Part shown: positions 1 through 7,515 of the stretch, in pieces
Layout of the letters: every line of letters starts with the position of its first letter
Position numbering within the stretch: the stretch's first letter is position 1
Assembly (NCBI RefSeq): GCF_001096185.1
Contig: NZ_CRPU01000004.1
Coordinates: forward strand, 1-64,000
Source: Streptococcus pneumoniae
GTDB lineage: Bacteria > Bacillota > Bacilli > Lactobacillales > Streptococcaceae
DNA: 64,000 nucleotides
Direction: 5' to 3'
Program-made: the position numbers and the translations under genes
The notes under the pieces: model-generated
Databases searched by the model: none
Seen by the model: only the letters and a program-made list of their open reading frames with translations
What the model was told of the DNA's origin: nothing

Positions 1-640
1 AAGAAGCAGAAGTAAACACTAAGAAAGCAGACGGAGAGCAGGCTATTGATGCCGCAACAGCTGATAATGCAGATAAGGTCGCACAAGCGAAGGAAACTGC
101 AAAAACAGCAATTGAAGGCGTCCATACCCCAGGTGATCTAGCAGAAGTGAAACGTCAAGCGAAAGCAGAGTTAGCAACAATTGCAGCAGAAGAAAAAGCA
201 GAAATCGCAGGAGATAAGAGCTTAACAACCGCAAAACGTGCAGAGAAAGAGAAAGCCGTTGATACTACGAAAGCAGCAGAAGAAGCTAAGATTACAGTAG
301 CAGATAATGCGGACAAGGTAGAAGCAGCTAAAACAGCTGGGGTAGCGGCTATTAAAGCAGTTCATACAGCAGGCGATTTAAATGCAGTTAAAAACGCAGC
401 GAAAGCAGATTTAGCGACAGCAGCGGCAGAAGAAAAAGCAGAAATCGCAGGCGATAAGAGCTTAACAGCAGCCCAACGTGCAGAGAAAGAAAAAGCCGTT
501 GATACTACGAAAGCAGCAGAAGAAGCTAAGATTACAGCAGCAGATGATGCGGACAAAGTAGAAGCAGCCAAAATAGCTGGAGTGGCGGCTATTAAAGCAG
601 TTCATACAGTTGGAAGCCTAGATGATGTCAAGGCAGCAGC
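1..640. repeat. 240-bp tandem repeats inside the surface-protein gene
   Basis: Blocks recur at an exact 240-bp spacing: 61-80 resembles 301-320, and 181-300 closely resembles 421-540. At least two and a half units are visible and the rest lie outside the window. The last two units differ by only a few bases, as expected of recent duplication or recombination within the gene. Copy number is likely to vary between strains. Confidence 0.85.
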
Positions 641-764
641 AAAAGCATTGCCTAATACTGGTACAGTAAAATCAACATTAGCTATTCCAGTTGCAATTAC
701 AAGTGCTTTACTTAGTTTAGGTCTTGTAGGAGGACGTCGTCGTAAAGAGGATGAAGAAGTTTAA
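1..764 (+). CDS. LPXTG cell-wall protein, 3' end (DUF1542-like repeats)
   Basis: The gene enters from the left edge; the reading frame is open from base 3, so only its C-terminal 253 residues are visible. It consists of Ala/Lys/Glu-rich helical repeats of 80 residues resembling DUF1542-type repeats of Gram-positive surface proteins. A sortase signal LPNTG follows (648-662), then a hydrophobic segment and a charged tail (GRRRKEDEEV). It should be anchored to peptidoglycan by sortase A; srtA lies at 20232-20975. An internal GTG at 147 could be read as a start, but the repeat pattern continues upstream of it, so it is not. The ligand cannot be judged from the repeats. The gene adjoins a broken Nudix gene, suggesting that it replaced part of that locus. 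Confidence 0.85.
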   Translation, partial: EAEVNTKKADGEQAIDAATADNADKVAQAKETAKTAIEGVHTPGDLAEVKRQAKAELATIAAEEKAEIAGDKSLTTAKRAEKEKAVDTTKAAEEAKITVADNADKVEAAKTAGVAAIKAVHTAGDLNAVKNAAKADLATAAAEEKAEIAGDKSLTAAQRAEKEKAVDTTKAAEEAKITAADDADKVEAAKIAGVAAIKAVHTVGSLDDVKAAAKALPNTGTVKSTLAIPVAITSALLSLGLVGGRRRKEDEEV

Positions 765-821
765 TCAGTATATTTACTTGCTAAAATGGCTAGCAAATTT
801 GTAAGAGTCGAATAATTATCT

Positions 822-876
822 AAAACCTCCAGATTAGTGAATTCAATCATAGTTCCTAATCTGGAGGTTTTTTATA
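822..876. terminator. Rho-independent terminator after the LPXTG gene
   Basis: A 16-bp perfect inverted repeat (822-837 with 856-871; arm aaaacctccagattag) with an 18-nt loop is followed by a T run. It could also work on the other strand because A-rich sequence precedes the left arm. Confidence 0.85.
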
Positions 877-887
877 GTTCAATTGAC

Positions 888-1085
888 TATAAAACGACCG
901 AGTTTACTGGAACTCTTCAATCTTCAGAAGAGGGAGAAGTTTCTTGGGTGCAAAAAGACCAGATTCCAAACTTGGATCTGGCCTATGATATGCTATCCTT
1001 GATGGAGATGATGGAAGCTCCGGACAAGTCTGAATTTTTCTACCGCCACCGTACGGAAGACGATTTGGAAAAGAAAATCTTTTAG
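888..1085 (+). pseudogene. Remnant of a Nudix (MutT-like) hydrolase
   Basis: From about YKTTEFTGTLQSSEEG to the stop, the frame matches the C-terminal 65 or so residues of a pneumococcal MutT/Nudix protein of about 154 aa, as I recall it. The N-terminal part, including the Nudix box GX5EX7REUXEEXGU, is absent. Upstream sequence is the terminator and LPXTG gene. The frame can be extended back to an ATG at 837, but that codon lies in the terminator stem and has no ribosome binding site. A hydrolase without the Nudix box cannot be active. Its stop overlaps the convergent niaR stop by 4 bp. It looks like the scar of the recombination that brought in the surface-protein gene. Confidence 0.8.
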
Positions 1086-1597
1086 TCTTTTACTAAATAA
1101 CCGAGCTGATCCAAGGCCTCCTCGATATAGTGGAGGTCTTGTTGTGTTTCAGCTTCGATTAGGTGGTAATGGATGCCATCTGTTAATTCAGACAGAGGTC
1201 TAAAATCTGAATGCTCGACTTGTTCTAGAAAATGTTGCACATCTCTGCGACAAGACAGTTTAAGCAAGGTTTCAATTTCTCCATAAACGGGATGGTCAAT
1301 CAAGGTATTCTGGACACGCCCTCCATTATCGACGATAGCGAGGAGTTCTTGACCGATTTCTTCAACTTCATGTTTCACTTTGAAAAGTTTGTGGACGTAT
1401 GGATTGACATCAACTTGCTTATAGACGTAGCCACGATTGGTGGATAGGATAGGAGCGCCATCGGCTCTTAAAATTGCAATGTCCTGTACAATGACCTGAC
1501 GTGTGACATGAAAATGTTCCGCCAAACTTTGGCCATTAAGGGCTTTAGGAGCTTCTTTCAAGAGTTGGAGCAGGGCTTGTTTGCGATCTTTTGTCAT
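1082..1597 (-). CDS. niaR: Niacin-responsive transcriptional repressor
   Basis: 171 aa. The N-terminal helix-turn-helix (about residues 1-60, with the QSLAEHFHVTRQVIVQDI segment) is followed by a 3H domain. The family's three conserved histidine contexts can be seen as FKVKHEVEEI, LIDHPVYGEI and GIHYHLIEA. In Gram-positive bacteria NiaR represses niacin uptake and NAD-salvage genes when nicotinic acid is bound. It lies 11 bp downstream of niaX in the same operon, so it probably controls that operon and hence itself. A palindrome upstream of niaX is the likely operator. Confidence 0.85.
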   Translation of the reverse strand: MTKDRKQALLQLLKEAPKALNGQSLAEHFHVTRQVIVQDIAILRADGAPILSTNRGYVYKQVDVNPYVHKLFKVKHEVEEIGQELLAIVDNGGRVQNTLIDHPVYGEIETLLKLSCRRDVQHFLEQVEHSDFRPLSELTDGIHYHLIEAETQQDLHYIEEALDQLGYLVKD

Positions 1598-1608
1598 AGT
1601 TCTTCCTT

Positions 1609-2136
1609 TTAACGGCGTTTTCGAAGCACTTTATAGACAGCTAATGCTAATGTATAGTCTACCATACTATGGATAATTGTGCCAAATCCAACTAGCACAA
1701 ATAGAACATAAAACATATTTTCTACATTGGTACCAGAAGTTGCGTAAAAAAGGACACAGGCCAATACTTCAGCAAGGGCATGAACAAGCGCTAACACAAA
1801 GTTGAAAATCCAGGAAGATTTTGGTTTATCTAGGGTTTCGGGGAATTTTTGTAGGTAAAGAGCCCCCAAAGTCCCAAAAAAGATATGTGAAAAAGCTCGA
1901 AAAACGATAACCATGGGATAGCCAGCCATCAAAAATCCAAAACTAGAGGCTAGGATGACAAAAACTGCCATCAAGGGCGACAAGAACATGGCAATAAAAA
2001 TAGCGATGTGGCTCCCCAAAGTGTAAGAAGCAGGTGGAATGACAATCTTAAAGGGCATAACAATTGGAATCAAAATCGCAATAGCCGTTAAGAGGGCAGT
2101 CATTGTCATAAATTGTGTCTTTTTCCGTGTATTCAT
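1609..2136 (-). CDS. niaX: Niacin transporter, ECF S component
   Basis: 175 aa, almost wholly hydrophobic, with about five or six membrane segments and a short basic C-terminus (KVLRKRR). The N-terminal segment and overall form fit the substrate-binding S components of energy-coupling factor transporters. Linkage to niaR identifies it as the niacin-specific S component NiaX, an established streptococcal/lactococcal assignment based on regulon context. It must share the EcfA/EcfA'/EcfT module, which is not in this window. SD: aaggagatt in front of ATG 2136. Confidence 0.82.
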   Translation of the reverse strand: MNTRKKTQFMTMTALLTAIAILIPIVMPFKIVIPPASYTLGSHIAIFIAMFLSPLMAVFVILASSFGFLMAGYPMVIVFRAFSHIFFGTLGALYLQKFPETLDKPKSSWIFNFVLALVHALAEVLACVLFYATSGTNVENMFYVLFVLVGFGTIIHSMVDYTLALAVYKVLRKRR

Positions 2137-2149
2137 AAGAATCTCCTTT

Positions 2150-2180
2150 TTATTGTATATACACTAGTATAGTACAATAA
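2150..2180 (-). promoter_or_regulatory. Probable NiaR operator/promoter of niaX-niaR
   Basis: Inverted repeat TTATTGTA (2150-2157) and TACAATAA (2173-2180), separated by 15 bp, directly upstream of the niaX ribosome binding site. On the minus strand TTGTTT and TATATA stand 17 bp apart over the same region, so a bound repressor would cover the promoter. Assignment to NiaR rests on position. Confidence 0.6.
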
Positions 2181-2277
2181 ACAAGACAATAAAGCAAGGA
2201 TTTACTTGAGTTTATAAGTCATTTTTTAATTAAAAGTTAGTAAAGATTTCACTAAAAAAGAAACTGTATAGAGCAAA

Positions 2278-2308
2278 ATCTCCACCTTCAAACATGAAAG
2301 CGGAGATT
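2278..2308 (-). terminator. Hairpin downstream of panT-like gene
   Basis: aatctcc...ggagatt stem (2277-2283 with 2302-2308) just after the minus-strand stop at 2313, followed on the minus strand by a short T run. It separates the coaBC-panT unit from niaX-niaR. The stem is modest. Confidence 0.55.
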
Positions 2309-2312
2309 GTTT

Positions 2313-2876
2313 TTATTTCTTCAAGGTTTGTAGTCTTGGGACAATAGCTAGGGTTAGAACTGCGGAAATGACTAATTCAGCAATCGAATTTGTTGAGATA
2401 ACAGTTGCAAGGAGTTTTTGGATATTGCCATCAAAAACATTTCCAAAAAGGTAGAAAATTCCACCAAGTACAAAGACTGTGTTGGTAAGTGAACCAAGGG
2501 AACCAGCTAAAATCAGGGCAGTCTTGTTTTTCATTAGTTTATAGACTAGATAAGGAGTTAAACCAATCAAAATACGAGGGACGATAGCTATGATAGCTGA
2601 GTAGATGTTTCCGTTTGGTACAAATGGGGAGAAGAGGTAGCTTGTTGGTAAAATTGTAATCGTGTTAACCGTCAAGCTAAGTAGCCCCATCAAAAATCCA
2701 AGTGTAACCCCAACTCGTGGACCGTAGATAATGCTGGCAATAATGACAGGAATATGAACGATGGTCGGTTTGATTGGGAATGGAAAAAGGTTAAAGATAA
2801 GTGAGCTCAGAAAGTGTATCACGAGCATGGTTGCAAAAAAGATAGCAATGGGTGCAATATTAGAGCGTTTTTTCAT
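2313..2876 (-). CDS. panT: ECF transporter S component, probably for pantothenate
   Basis: 187 aa, about five or six hydrophobic segments, typical S-component size. The segment IVHIPVIIASIIYGPRVG, with the loop following, resembles the ECF S-component family. The start overlaps the 3' end of coaC by 17 bp, so translation is coupled. Linkage to coaB and coaC, which use phosphopantothenate, supports pantothenate as substrate, as predicted for PanT by regulon analysis. Specificity is inferred from context only; another vitamin is possible. An energising EcfAAT module must come from elsewhere. Confidence 0.65.
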   Translation of the reverse strand: MKKRSNIAPIAIFFATMLVIHFLSSLIFNLFPFPIKPTIVHIPVIIASIIYGPRVGVTLGFLMGLLSLTVNTITILPTSYLFSPFVPNGNIYSAIIAIVPRILIGLTPYLVYKLMKNKTALILAGSLGSLTNTVFVLGGIFYLFGNVFDGNIQKLLATVISTNSIAELVISAVLTLAIVPRLQTLKK

Positions 2877-3411
2877 CTAGAGTTTCCTTTATTCTTTCTA
2901 AAATAATTGTGAGGTCAGCTAAAGCTCCTCGTCCATGGTCTCCACAAGCTAGTAGGGATTTTTTAGGAGCAATCAGCTGATAGTCGTATGTTTCTAATGT
3001 TTTCAGATTAGTCTGAGTTGCCGGATGGTCATACATTTTTGTATTCATAGCAGGAGCTATTAGCTTAGGAATATTTTTGGGCAAGGCCAGAGCTATACTG
3101 GTTACCATGTTGTCCGCAAAGCCGTGGGCTAGTTTTGCAATAGTGTTAGCAGTAGCAGGAGCTATGATAAATAAATCCGCTTTTTTTCCAAGTTCGATGT
3201 GATTAATCTGATTAGGATAGGGTTCCTTCATGACATCAAGGTGGACAGGATTCTGTGATAAAACCTGTAGTGTCAAGGGTTGGATAAACTCTGTAGCAGC
3301 CTGAGTCATTAAAACCGTGACTTGATGACCTTGTTTTTTTAGAGAACTAACTAAATCTGCCGACTTGTAAGAGGCGATTGACCCTGTTACAGCCAAGAGA
3401 ATATGTGCCAT
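2860..3411 (-). CDS. coaC: Phosphopantothenoylcysteine decarboxylase
   Basis: 183 aa, the usual length of a stand-alone CoaC flavoprotein. The N-terminus ILLAVTGSIASYKSADL is the flavin phosphate-binding region. ELGKKADLFIIAPATANTIAKLAHGFADNM contains the HFCD-family FMN contact region, and APAMNTKMYDHPATQ is the PXMNXXMW-like substrate-binding motif. LLACGDHGRGAL carries the conserved catalytic Cys. It decarboxylates 4'-phosphopantothenoylcysteine to phosphopantetheine. In most bacteria CoaB and CoaC are fused; streptococci split them, as seen here, with an 11-bp gap between the genes. Confidence 0.92.
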   Translation of the reverse strand: MAHILLAVTGSIASYKSADLVSSLKKQGHQVTVLMTQAATEFIQPLTLQVLSQNPVHLDVMKEPYPNQINHIELGKKADLFIIAPATANTIAKLAHGFADNMVTSIALALPKNIPKLIAPAMNTKMYDHPATQTNLKTLETYDYQLIAPKKSLLACGDHGRGALADLTIILERIKETLDEKTL

Positions 3412-3422
3412 ATCTTTCCTTT

Positions 3423-4112
3423 CTAAGAATGGTAGGCTTGAATTTTTTCAAGGAGGAGTTCTGCAATTTCTTCCTTAGTATTAACTGATTGAAGTTGATT
3501 TTTCTCAACAAAGATAGCACGATGCTGGTTCGCTGAGATTTGAGTCAGGTCATTTGCGATAATCAAGTCTGCTTGGTTCTTGATAAGACTTTTTCTAGCA
3601 ATGTCAACCAGATGATCTTCGTTAACATCAACTAGTAGTTTAAAACCAATTAGATGAATAGCAGGATTCCATTCCTTGACTAGAGAGATGATCTTGGGTG
3701 TTTTTTTCAGGAACAAAACCTGAACTTCGTCGGTTGAAGAAATCTTAGCCTGATGATTCTGCTTGCTTAAAAATTCTTCTAGATTGGAGCTAGCCTGAAC
3801 TTCCTCAAGTCCTGTCATATAAACAGAAGTGTAGTCGGACACCGCCATTGAGTGGATCAAAACCTGATAATCTGCAACCCGTTTTTGCATTTCCAGTAGA
3901 AGATCCTTGGTATTGGTAATTTCTCGAATGCTTAGATTAGGGTGAGCTTCTGGCTTCAGAGCTCGTTTTGTTGTTATCAAACAAACTTCATGCCCTGCAG
4001 CAAGCAAGGTTTCTGTGATGATTTTCCCCAAGCGACCTGTAGAATGGTTAGTGATGGAGCGGACGCTATCGATAGCTTCACTGGTACCGCCCGATGTAAC
4101 TAAAATTTTCAT
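3423..4112 (-). CDS. coaB: Phosphopantothenate-cysteine ligase (CoaB)
   Basis: 229 aa, a stand-alone CoaB. The start KILVTSGGTSEAIDSVRSITNHSTG contains the nucleotide-binding loop and the conserved N-H-S-TG dimer/substrate segment. VLIHSMAVSDY (about residues 84-94) and LIGFKLLVDV correspond to the AVAD and phosphate-binding regions. It joins cysteine to 4'-phosphopantothenate, using CTP in most bacteria; the product goes to the adjacent CoaC. The ATG at 4112 has no Shine-Dalgarno sequence and lies six bases after a -10 hexamer, so the transcript is probably leaderless. Confidence 0.92.
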   Translation of the reverse strand: MKILVTSGGTSEAIDSVRSITNHSTGRLGKIITETLLAAGHEVCLITTKRALKPEAHPNLSIREITNTKDLLLEMQKRVADYQVLIHSMAVSDYTSVYMTGLEEVQASSNLEEFLSKQNHQAKISSTDEVQVLFLKKTPKIISLVKEWNPAIHLIGFKLLVDVNEDHLVDIARKSLIKNQADLIIANDLTQISANQHRAIFVEKNQLQSVNTKEEIAELLLEKIQAYHS

Positions 4113-4118
4113 AGCACC

Positions 4119-4146
4119 ATTGTACCAAAAAAAAAATAATAAGCAA
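4119..4146 (-). promoter_or_regulatory. Promoter of coaB-coaC-panT, predicts a leaderless mRNA
   Basis: On the minus strand TTGCTT (4141-4146) and TACAAT (4119-4124) are 16 bp apart. The start codon A is at 4112, seven bases below the -10, where transcription would be expected to begin. No ribosome binding site fits between them. Confidence 0.65.
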
Positions 4147-4302
4147 AAGAAAGCGCTTGAATATATATAAAAAATAATAAGAATCTACTATAGTTTTAAA
4201 CTATAAAGCCATATAAAATTTAAGAAAGGGCTCTAAAAACCTTAAAAACAGAGATATTTACGAACGTTTAGAGAGTTTTAGGATGTTAAAAATCTTGTTT
4301 TG

Positions 4303-4311
4303 TGTTATAAT
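4303..4311 (+). promoter_or_regulatory. Extended -10 promoter of fhs
   Basis: TGTTATAAT: an extended TG at 4303-4304 with TATAAT at 4306-4311. No good -35 is seen, as is common for extended -10 promoters. The fhs ATG is at 4345. Confidence 0.7.
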
Positions 4312-4344
4312 GAATTATCATATAAGAGGCTAGAGGAGTTTTGA

Positions 4345-6015
4345 ATGAAAACAGATATTGAAATCGCACAGAGTATTGAGTTGAAGCCAATCGTTGATGT
4401 TGTAGAGAAACTTGGTATTTCTTACGACGATTTGGAGTTGTATGGAAAGTACAAGGCTAAGCTTAGCTTTGATAAAATTCGTGCAGTTGAGAGCAATCCA
4501 GTTGGGAAATTGATTTTGGTTACTGCCATCAATCCAACACCTGCAGGTGAAGGGAAATCAACCATTACCATTGGTCTGGCGGATGCCTTGAATAAGATTG
4601 GCAAGAAAACCATGATTGCTATTCGCGAACCGTCTCTTGGTCCAGTCATGGGGATTAAGGGTGGTGCTGCAGGAGGTGGTTACGCTCAAGTTCTGCCAAT
4701 GGAAGACATCAATCTCCACTTTACTGGAGACATGCATGCCATTACAACTGCTAACAATGCCCTTTCTGCCTTGATTGACAACCACTTACACCAAGGGAAT
4801 GAGCTGGGAATTGACCAACGTCGTATCCTTTGGAAACGTGTTGTGGACTTGAACGACCGTGCTCTTCGCCATGTGACCGTTGGACTTGGTGGCCCTCTAA
4901 ATGGTATTCCTCGTGAGGATGGCTTTGACATTACCGTTGCTTCCGAAATCATGGCAATTCTTTGCTTGGCAACAGACATCGAGGACTTGAAACGCCGTTT
5001 GGCTAATATCGTTATCGGTTATCGCTATGACCGTACACCTGTTTCTGTAGGTGATTTGCAAGTTGAAGGTGCCTTAGCGTTGATTTTGAAGGATGCGATT
5101 AAGCCAAACTTGGTTCAGACAATTTACGGAACACCTGCCTTTGTACATGGTGGTCCATTTGCTAATATTGCTCATGGATGTAATTCAGTCTTGGCAACTA
5201 CAACAGCCCTTCACTTAGCTGATTACACAGTTACAGAAGCTGGTTTTGGTGCAGACCTTGGTGCTGAGAAATTCCTTGATATTAAGACACCAAACTTGCC
5301 AACATCTCCAGATGCAGTTGTCATTGTCGCAACCCTTCGCGCCCTTAAGATGAATGGCGGTGTGGCTAAAGACGCTTTGACAGAGGAAAACGTAGAAGCG
5401 GTTAGAGCAGGTTTTGCTAACTTGAAACGCCACGTTGAAAATATCCGTAAGTTCGGTATTCCAGCAGTTGTAGCTATTAACGAATTTGTATCTGATACAG
5501 AAGCTGAAATTGCAGTCTTAAAAGAACTCTGTGCTTCAATTGATGTACCAGTTGAATTGGCTAGTGTCTGGGCTGATGGTGCAGAAGGTGGAGTAGCACT
5601 TGCTGAAACGGTTGTCAAGACTATCGCTGAAAACCCAGCTAACTATAAACGTTTGTATGACAATGACCTTTCTGTTCGAGAAAAGATTGAAAAGATTGTT
5701 ACTGAAATCTACCGTGGTAGCAAAGTGAACTTTGAGAAGAAAGCTCAAACACAAATTGCTCAAATCGTTCAAAACGGTTGGGACAAATTGCCAATCTGTA
5801 TGGCTAAGACCCAGTATAGCTTCTCAGACAATCCAAATGCACTTGGAGCACCTGAAAACTTTGAAATTACCATTCGCGAATTGGTACCAAAATTAGGTGC
5901 AGGCTTCATCGTTGCCCTAACTGGCGATGTGATGACCATGCCTGGACTTCCAAAACGACCAGCAGCTCTCAATATGGATGTTGAAAGTGATGGAACCGTT
6001 CTAGGCTTGTTCTAG
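4345..6015 (+). CDS. fhs: Formate-tetrahydrofolate ligase
   Basis: 556 aa, full length for the family. The P-loop [16 protein letters not shown] (about residues 57-72) is followed by [19 protein letters not shown], a signature of formyl-THF synthetase, and ends with [16 protein letters not shown]. It makes 10-formyl-THF from formate, ATP and THF for purine and initiator fMet-tRNA synthesis in the cytosol. Monocistronic: it has its own promoter and a terminator at 6105-6131. The SD is gaggagttttga before ATG 4345. Confidence 0.96.
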   Translation: MKTDIEIAQSIELKPIVDVVEKLGISYDDLELYGKYKAKLSFDKIRAVESNPVGKLILVTAINPTPAGEGKSTITIGLADALNKIGKKTMIAIREPSLGPVMGIKGGAAGGGYAQVLPMEDINLHFTGDMHAITTANNALSALIDNHLHQGNELGIDQRRILWKRVVDLNDRALRHVTVGLGGPLNGIPREDGFDITVASEIMAILCLATDIEDLKRRLANIVIGYRYDRTPVSVGDLQVEGALALILKDAIKPNLVQTIYGTPAFVHGGPFANIAHGCNSVLATTTALHLADYTVTEAGFGADLGAEKFLDIKTPNLPTSPDAVVIVATLRALKMNGGVAKDALTEENVEAVRAGFANLKRHVENIRKFGIPAVVAINEFVSDTEAEIAVLKELCASIDVPVELASVWADGAEGGVALAETVVKTIAENPANYKRLYDNDLSVREKIEKIVTEIYRGSKVNFEKKAQTQIAQIVQNGWDKLPICMAKTQYSFSDNPNALGAPENFEITIRELVPKLGAGFIVALTGDVMTMPGLPKRPAALNMDVESDGTVLGLF

Positions 6016-6104
6016 TAGATTGAAATTGACTTTAAGTGAGTTTGGAAATAATATTCAAGCTCATTTTTTCTCAGACTGCAAGCAGTTCATCAATAAGATT
6101 TAGT

Positions 6105-6131
6105 CCTCTTTCCTTTGGGAAGAGGCTTTTT
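6105..6131 (+). terminator. Terminator after fhs
   Basis: Nine-bp stem cctctttcc/gggaagagg (6105-6113 with 6117-6125) with a three-base loop, followed by cttttt. Confidence 0.8.
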
Positions 6132-6163
6132 AATACTAGGAAAAGGACAGTTAGAATCTTCTG

Positions 6164-6172
6164 TGTTATACT
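6164..6172 (+). promoter_or_regulatory. Extended -10 promoter of mutY (leaderless)
   Basis: TGTTATACT (TG at 6164-6165, TATACT at 6167-6172). Six bases then lead directly to the ATG at 6179, so the mRNA should begin at or next to the start codon. Confidence 0.6.
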
Positions 6173-6178
6173 AGAGAT

Positions 6179-7390
6179 ATGTTAGATTTGAAAGAATATG
6201 GTATTGCCATGTGGTCAGAGGAGAAGATTATTTCTTTCCGTGAGAAACTTCTCAACTGGTATGATGGAAACAAGCGAGATTTACCGTGGCGCAGAAGTAA
6301 AAATCCTTATCATGTCTGGGTATCTGAAATTATGCTCCAGCAGACTAGGGTGGACACGGTTATTCCTTATTACGAACGTTTCTTGGACTGGTTTCCGACA
6401 GTGGAAAGTTTGGCGAATGCGCCTGAAGAGCGTTTGTTGAAGGCTTGGGAAGGTTTGGGTTATTATTCTAGAGTTCGTAATATGCAGGCTGCAGCCCAGC
6501 AGATTATGACTGACTTTGGGGGCCAATTTCCAAACACCTATGAAGGAATTTCTAGTTTAAAAGGGATTGGCCCTTACACAGCAGGAGCCATTTCCAGTAT
6601 CGCTTTTAACTTGACTGAGCCAGCTGTAGATGGTAATGTTATGCGGGTCTTGGCGCGTCTGTTTGAAGTCAATCACGATATTGGGATTCCAAGTAATCGC
6701 AAAATTTTTCAGGCAATGATGGAAATCTTGATTGATCAGGATCGTCCAGGTGACTTTAACCAAGCTTTGATGGACTTGGGGTCTGATATTGAGGCGCCGG
6801 TTAATCCTAGGCCAGAAGACAGTCCAGTTAAGGAATTTAGTGCTGCATATCAGAATGGAACCATGGACCGTTATCCAATCAAGGCTCCTAAGAAAAAGCC
6901 TGTTCCTATTTATCTTAAAGCCTTAGTTGTGAAAAATACTCAGGGACAATTTTTACTTGAAAAAAATGAAAGTGAAAAACTATTGGCAGGTTTTTGGCAT
7001 TTCCCACTGGTAGAAGTAGATGACTTTTCGCAAGAGGAGCAGTTTGACCTCTTCCATCAGGTTGCAGAAGAAAGTGTGAATTTTGGTCCCAGTCCAGAAG
7101 AGAGTTTCCAGCAGGACTATGACCTAGATGTTGATTGGCTTGATATTTGTTTTGAGACTGTCAAGCATGTCTTTAGCCATCGCAAGTGGCATGTTCAAAT
7201 TGTAGCAGGTCAGGTAAGTGACTACCATGATTTTTCAGATAGGGAAGTTCGCTGGCTTTCACCAGAAGAGTTCAAGAATTACCCACTTGCCAAACCCCAA
7301 CAAAAAATTTGGCAGGCTTATGCAAAAGCCAACTTAGACTCAATGAAAATCAAAGAGCAAACTAGGAAACTAGCCGCAGGCTGTACTTGA
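6179..7390 (+). CDS. mutY: A/G-specific adenine glycosylase, BOX-extended C-terminus
   Basis: 403 aa. An N-terminal HhH-GPD glycosylase domain shows the LPWRRSKNPYHVWVSEIMLQQT start, the helix-hairpin-helix LKGIGPYTAGAI and the catalytic Asp in VDGNVMRVLARL; the C-terminal Nudix-like domain that recognises 8-oxoG follows from about residue 245. It removes adenine mispaired with 8-oxoguanine. Notably, the region GSDIEAPVNPRPEDSPV lacks the Cys residues of the usual 4Fe-4S loop; from memory pneumococcal MutY has the same loop. The last 16 residues (SMKIKEQTRKLAAGCT) are encoded by a BOX element, while related proteins end near ANLDS. Start at 6179 follows conserved MLDLKEYG; there is no SD. Confidence 0.93.
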   Translation: MLDLKEYGIAMWSEEKIISFREKLLNWYDGNKRDLPWRRSKNPYHVWVSEIMLQQTRVDTVIPYYERFLDWFPTVESLANAPEERLLKAWEGLGYYSRVRNMQAAAQQIMTDFGGQFPNTYEGISSLKGIGPYTAGAISSIAFNLTEPAVDGNVMRVLARLFEVNHDIGIPSNRKIFQAMMEILIDQDRPGDFNQALMDLGSDIEAPVNPRPEDSPVKEFSAAYQNGTMDRYPIKAPKKKPVPIYLKALVVKNTQGQFLLEKNESEKLLAGFWHFPLVEVDDFSQEEQFDLFHQVAEESVNFGPSPEESFQQDYDLDVDWLDICFETVKHVFSHRKWHVQIVAGQVSDYHDFSDREVRWLSPEEFKNYPLAKPQQKIWQAYAKANLDSMKIKEQTRKLAAGCT

Positions 7391-7441
7391 GTACGGCAAG
7401 GCGACGTTGACGCGGTTTGAATTTGATTTTCGAAGAGTATT
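7336..7441. repeat. BOX element (boxC-boxA, no boxB), overlapping the mutY end
   Basis: Starts with the boxC hallmark actcaatgaaaatcaaagag, continues through ctagccgcaggctg, then the boxA part (ggcaaggcgacgttgacg to gattttcgaagagtat). The boxB module is absent. About 105 bp, as expected for A plus C. It supplies the last codons and stop of mutY and lies between mutY and the vicR promoter. Confidence 0.88.
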
Positions 7442-7485
7442 AGACAGTAGCAAAGACTAGCTATTATGTCTTCTGACTATTTTTT

Positions 7486-7494
7486 TGGTATAAT
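7486..7494 (+). promoter_or_regulatory. Extended -10 promoter of vicRKX
   Basis: TGGTATAAT (TG 7486-7487, TATAAT 7489-7494), 21 bp before the vicR ATG at 7516; SD aaaggtg. Confidence 0.7.
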
Positions 7495-7515
7495 AGTAGA
7501 GAAAAAGGTGAACAT

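Noticed and set aside
362-571. Minus-strand Ala/Ser-rich frame within the surface-protein repeats
   Set aside because: Complement of Ala/Lys/Glu repeat codons; no start context.
837-887. ATG at 837 as start of an intact 82-aa gene
   Set aside because: The codon is inside a terminator stem, no SD precedes it, and residues before YKTTEF do not resemble the Nudix family.
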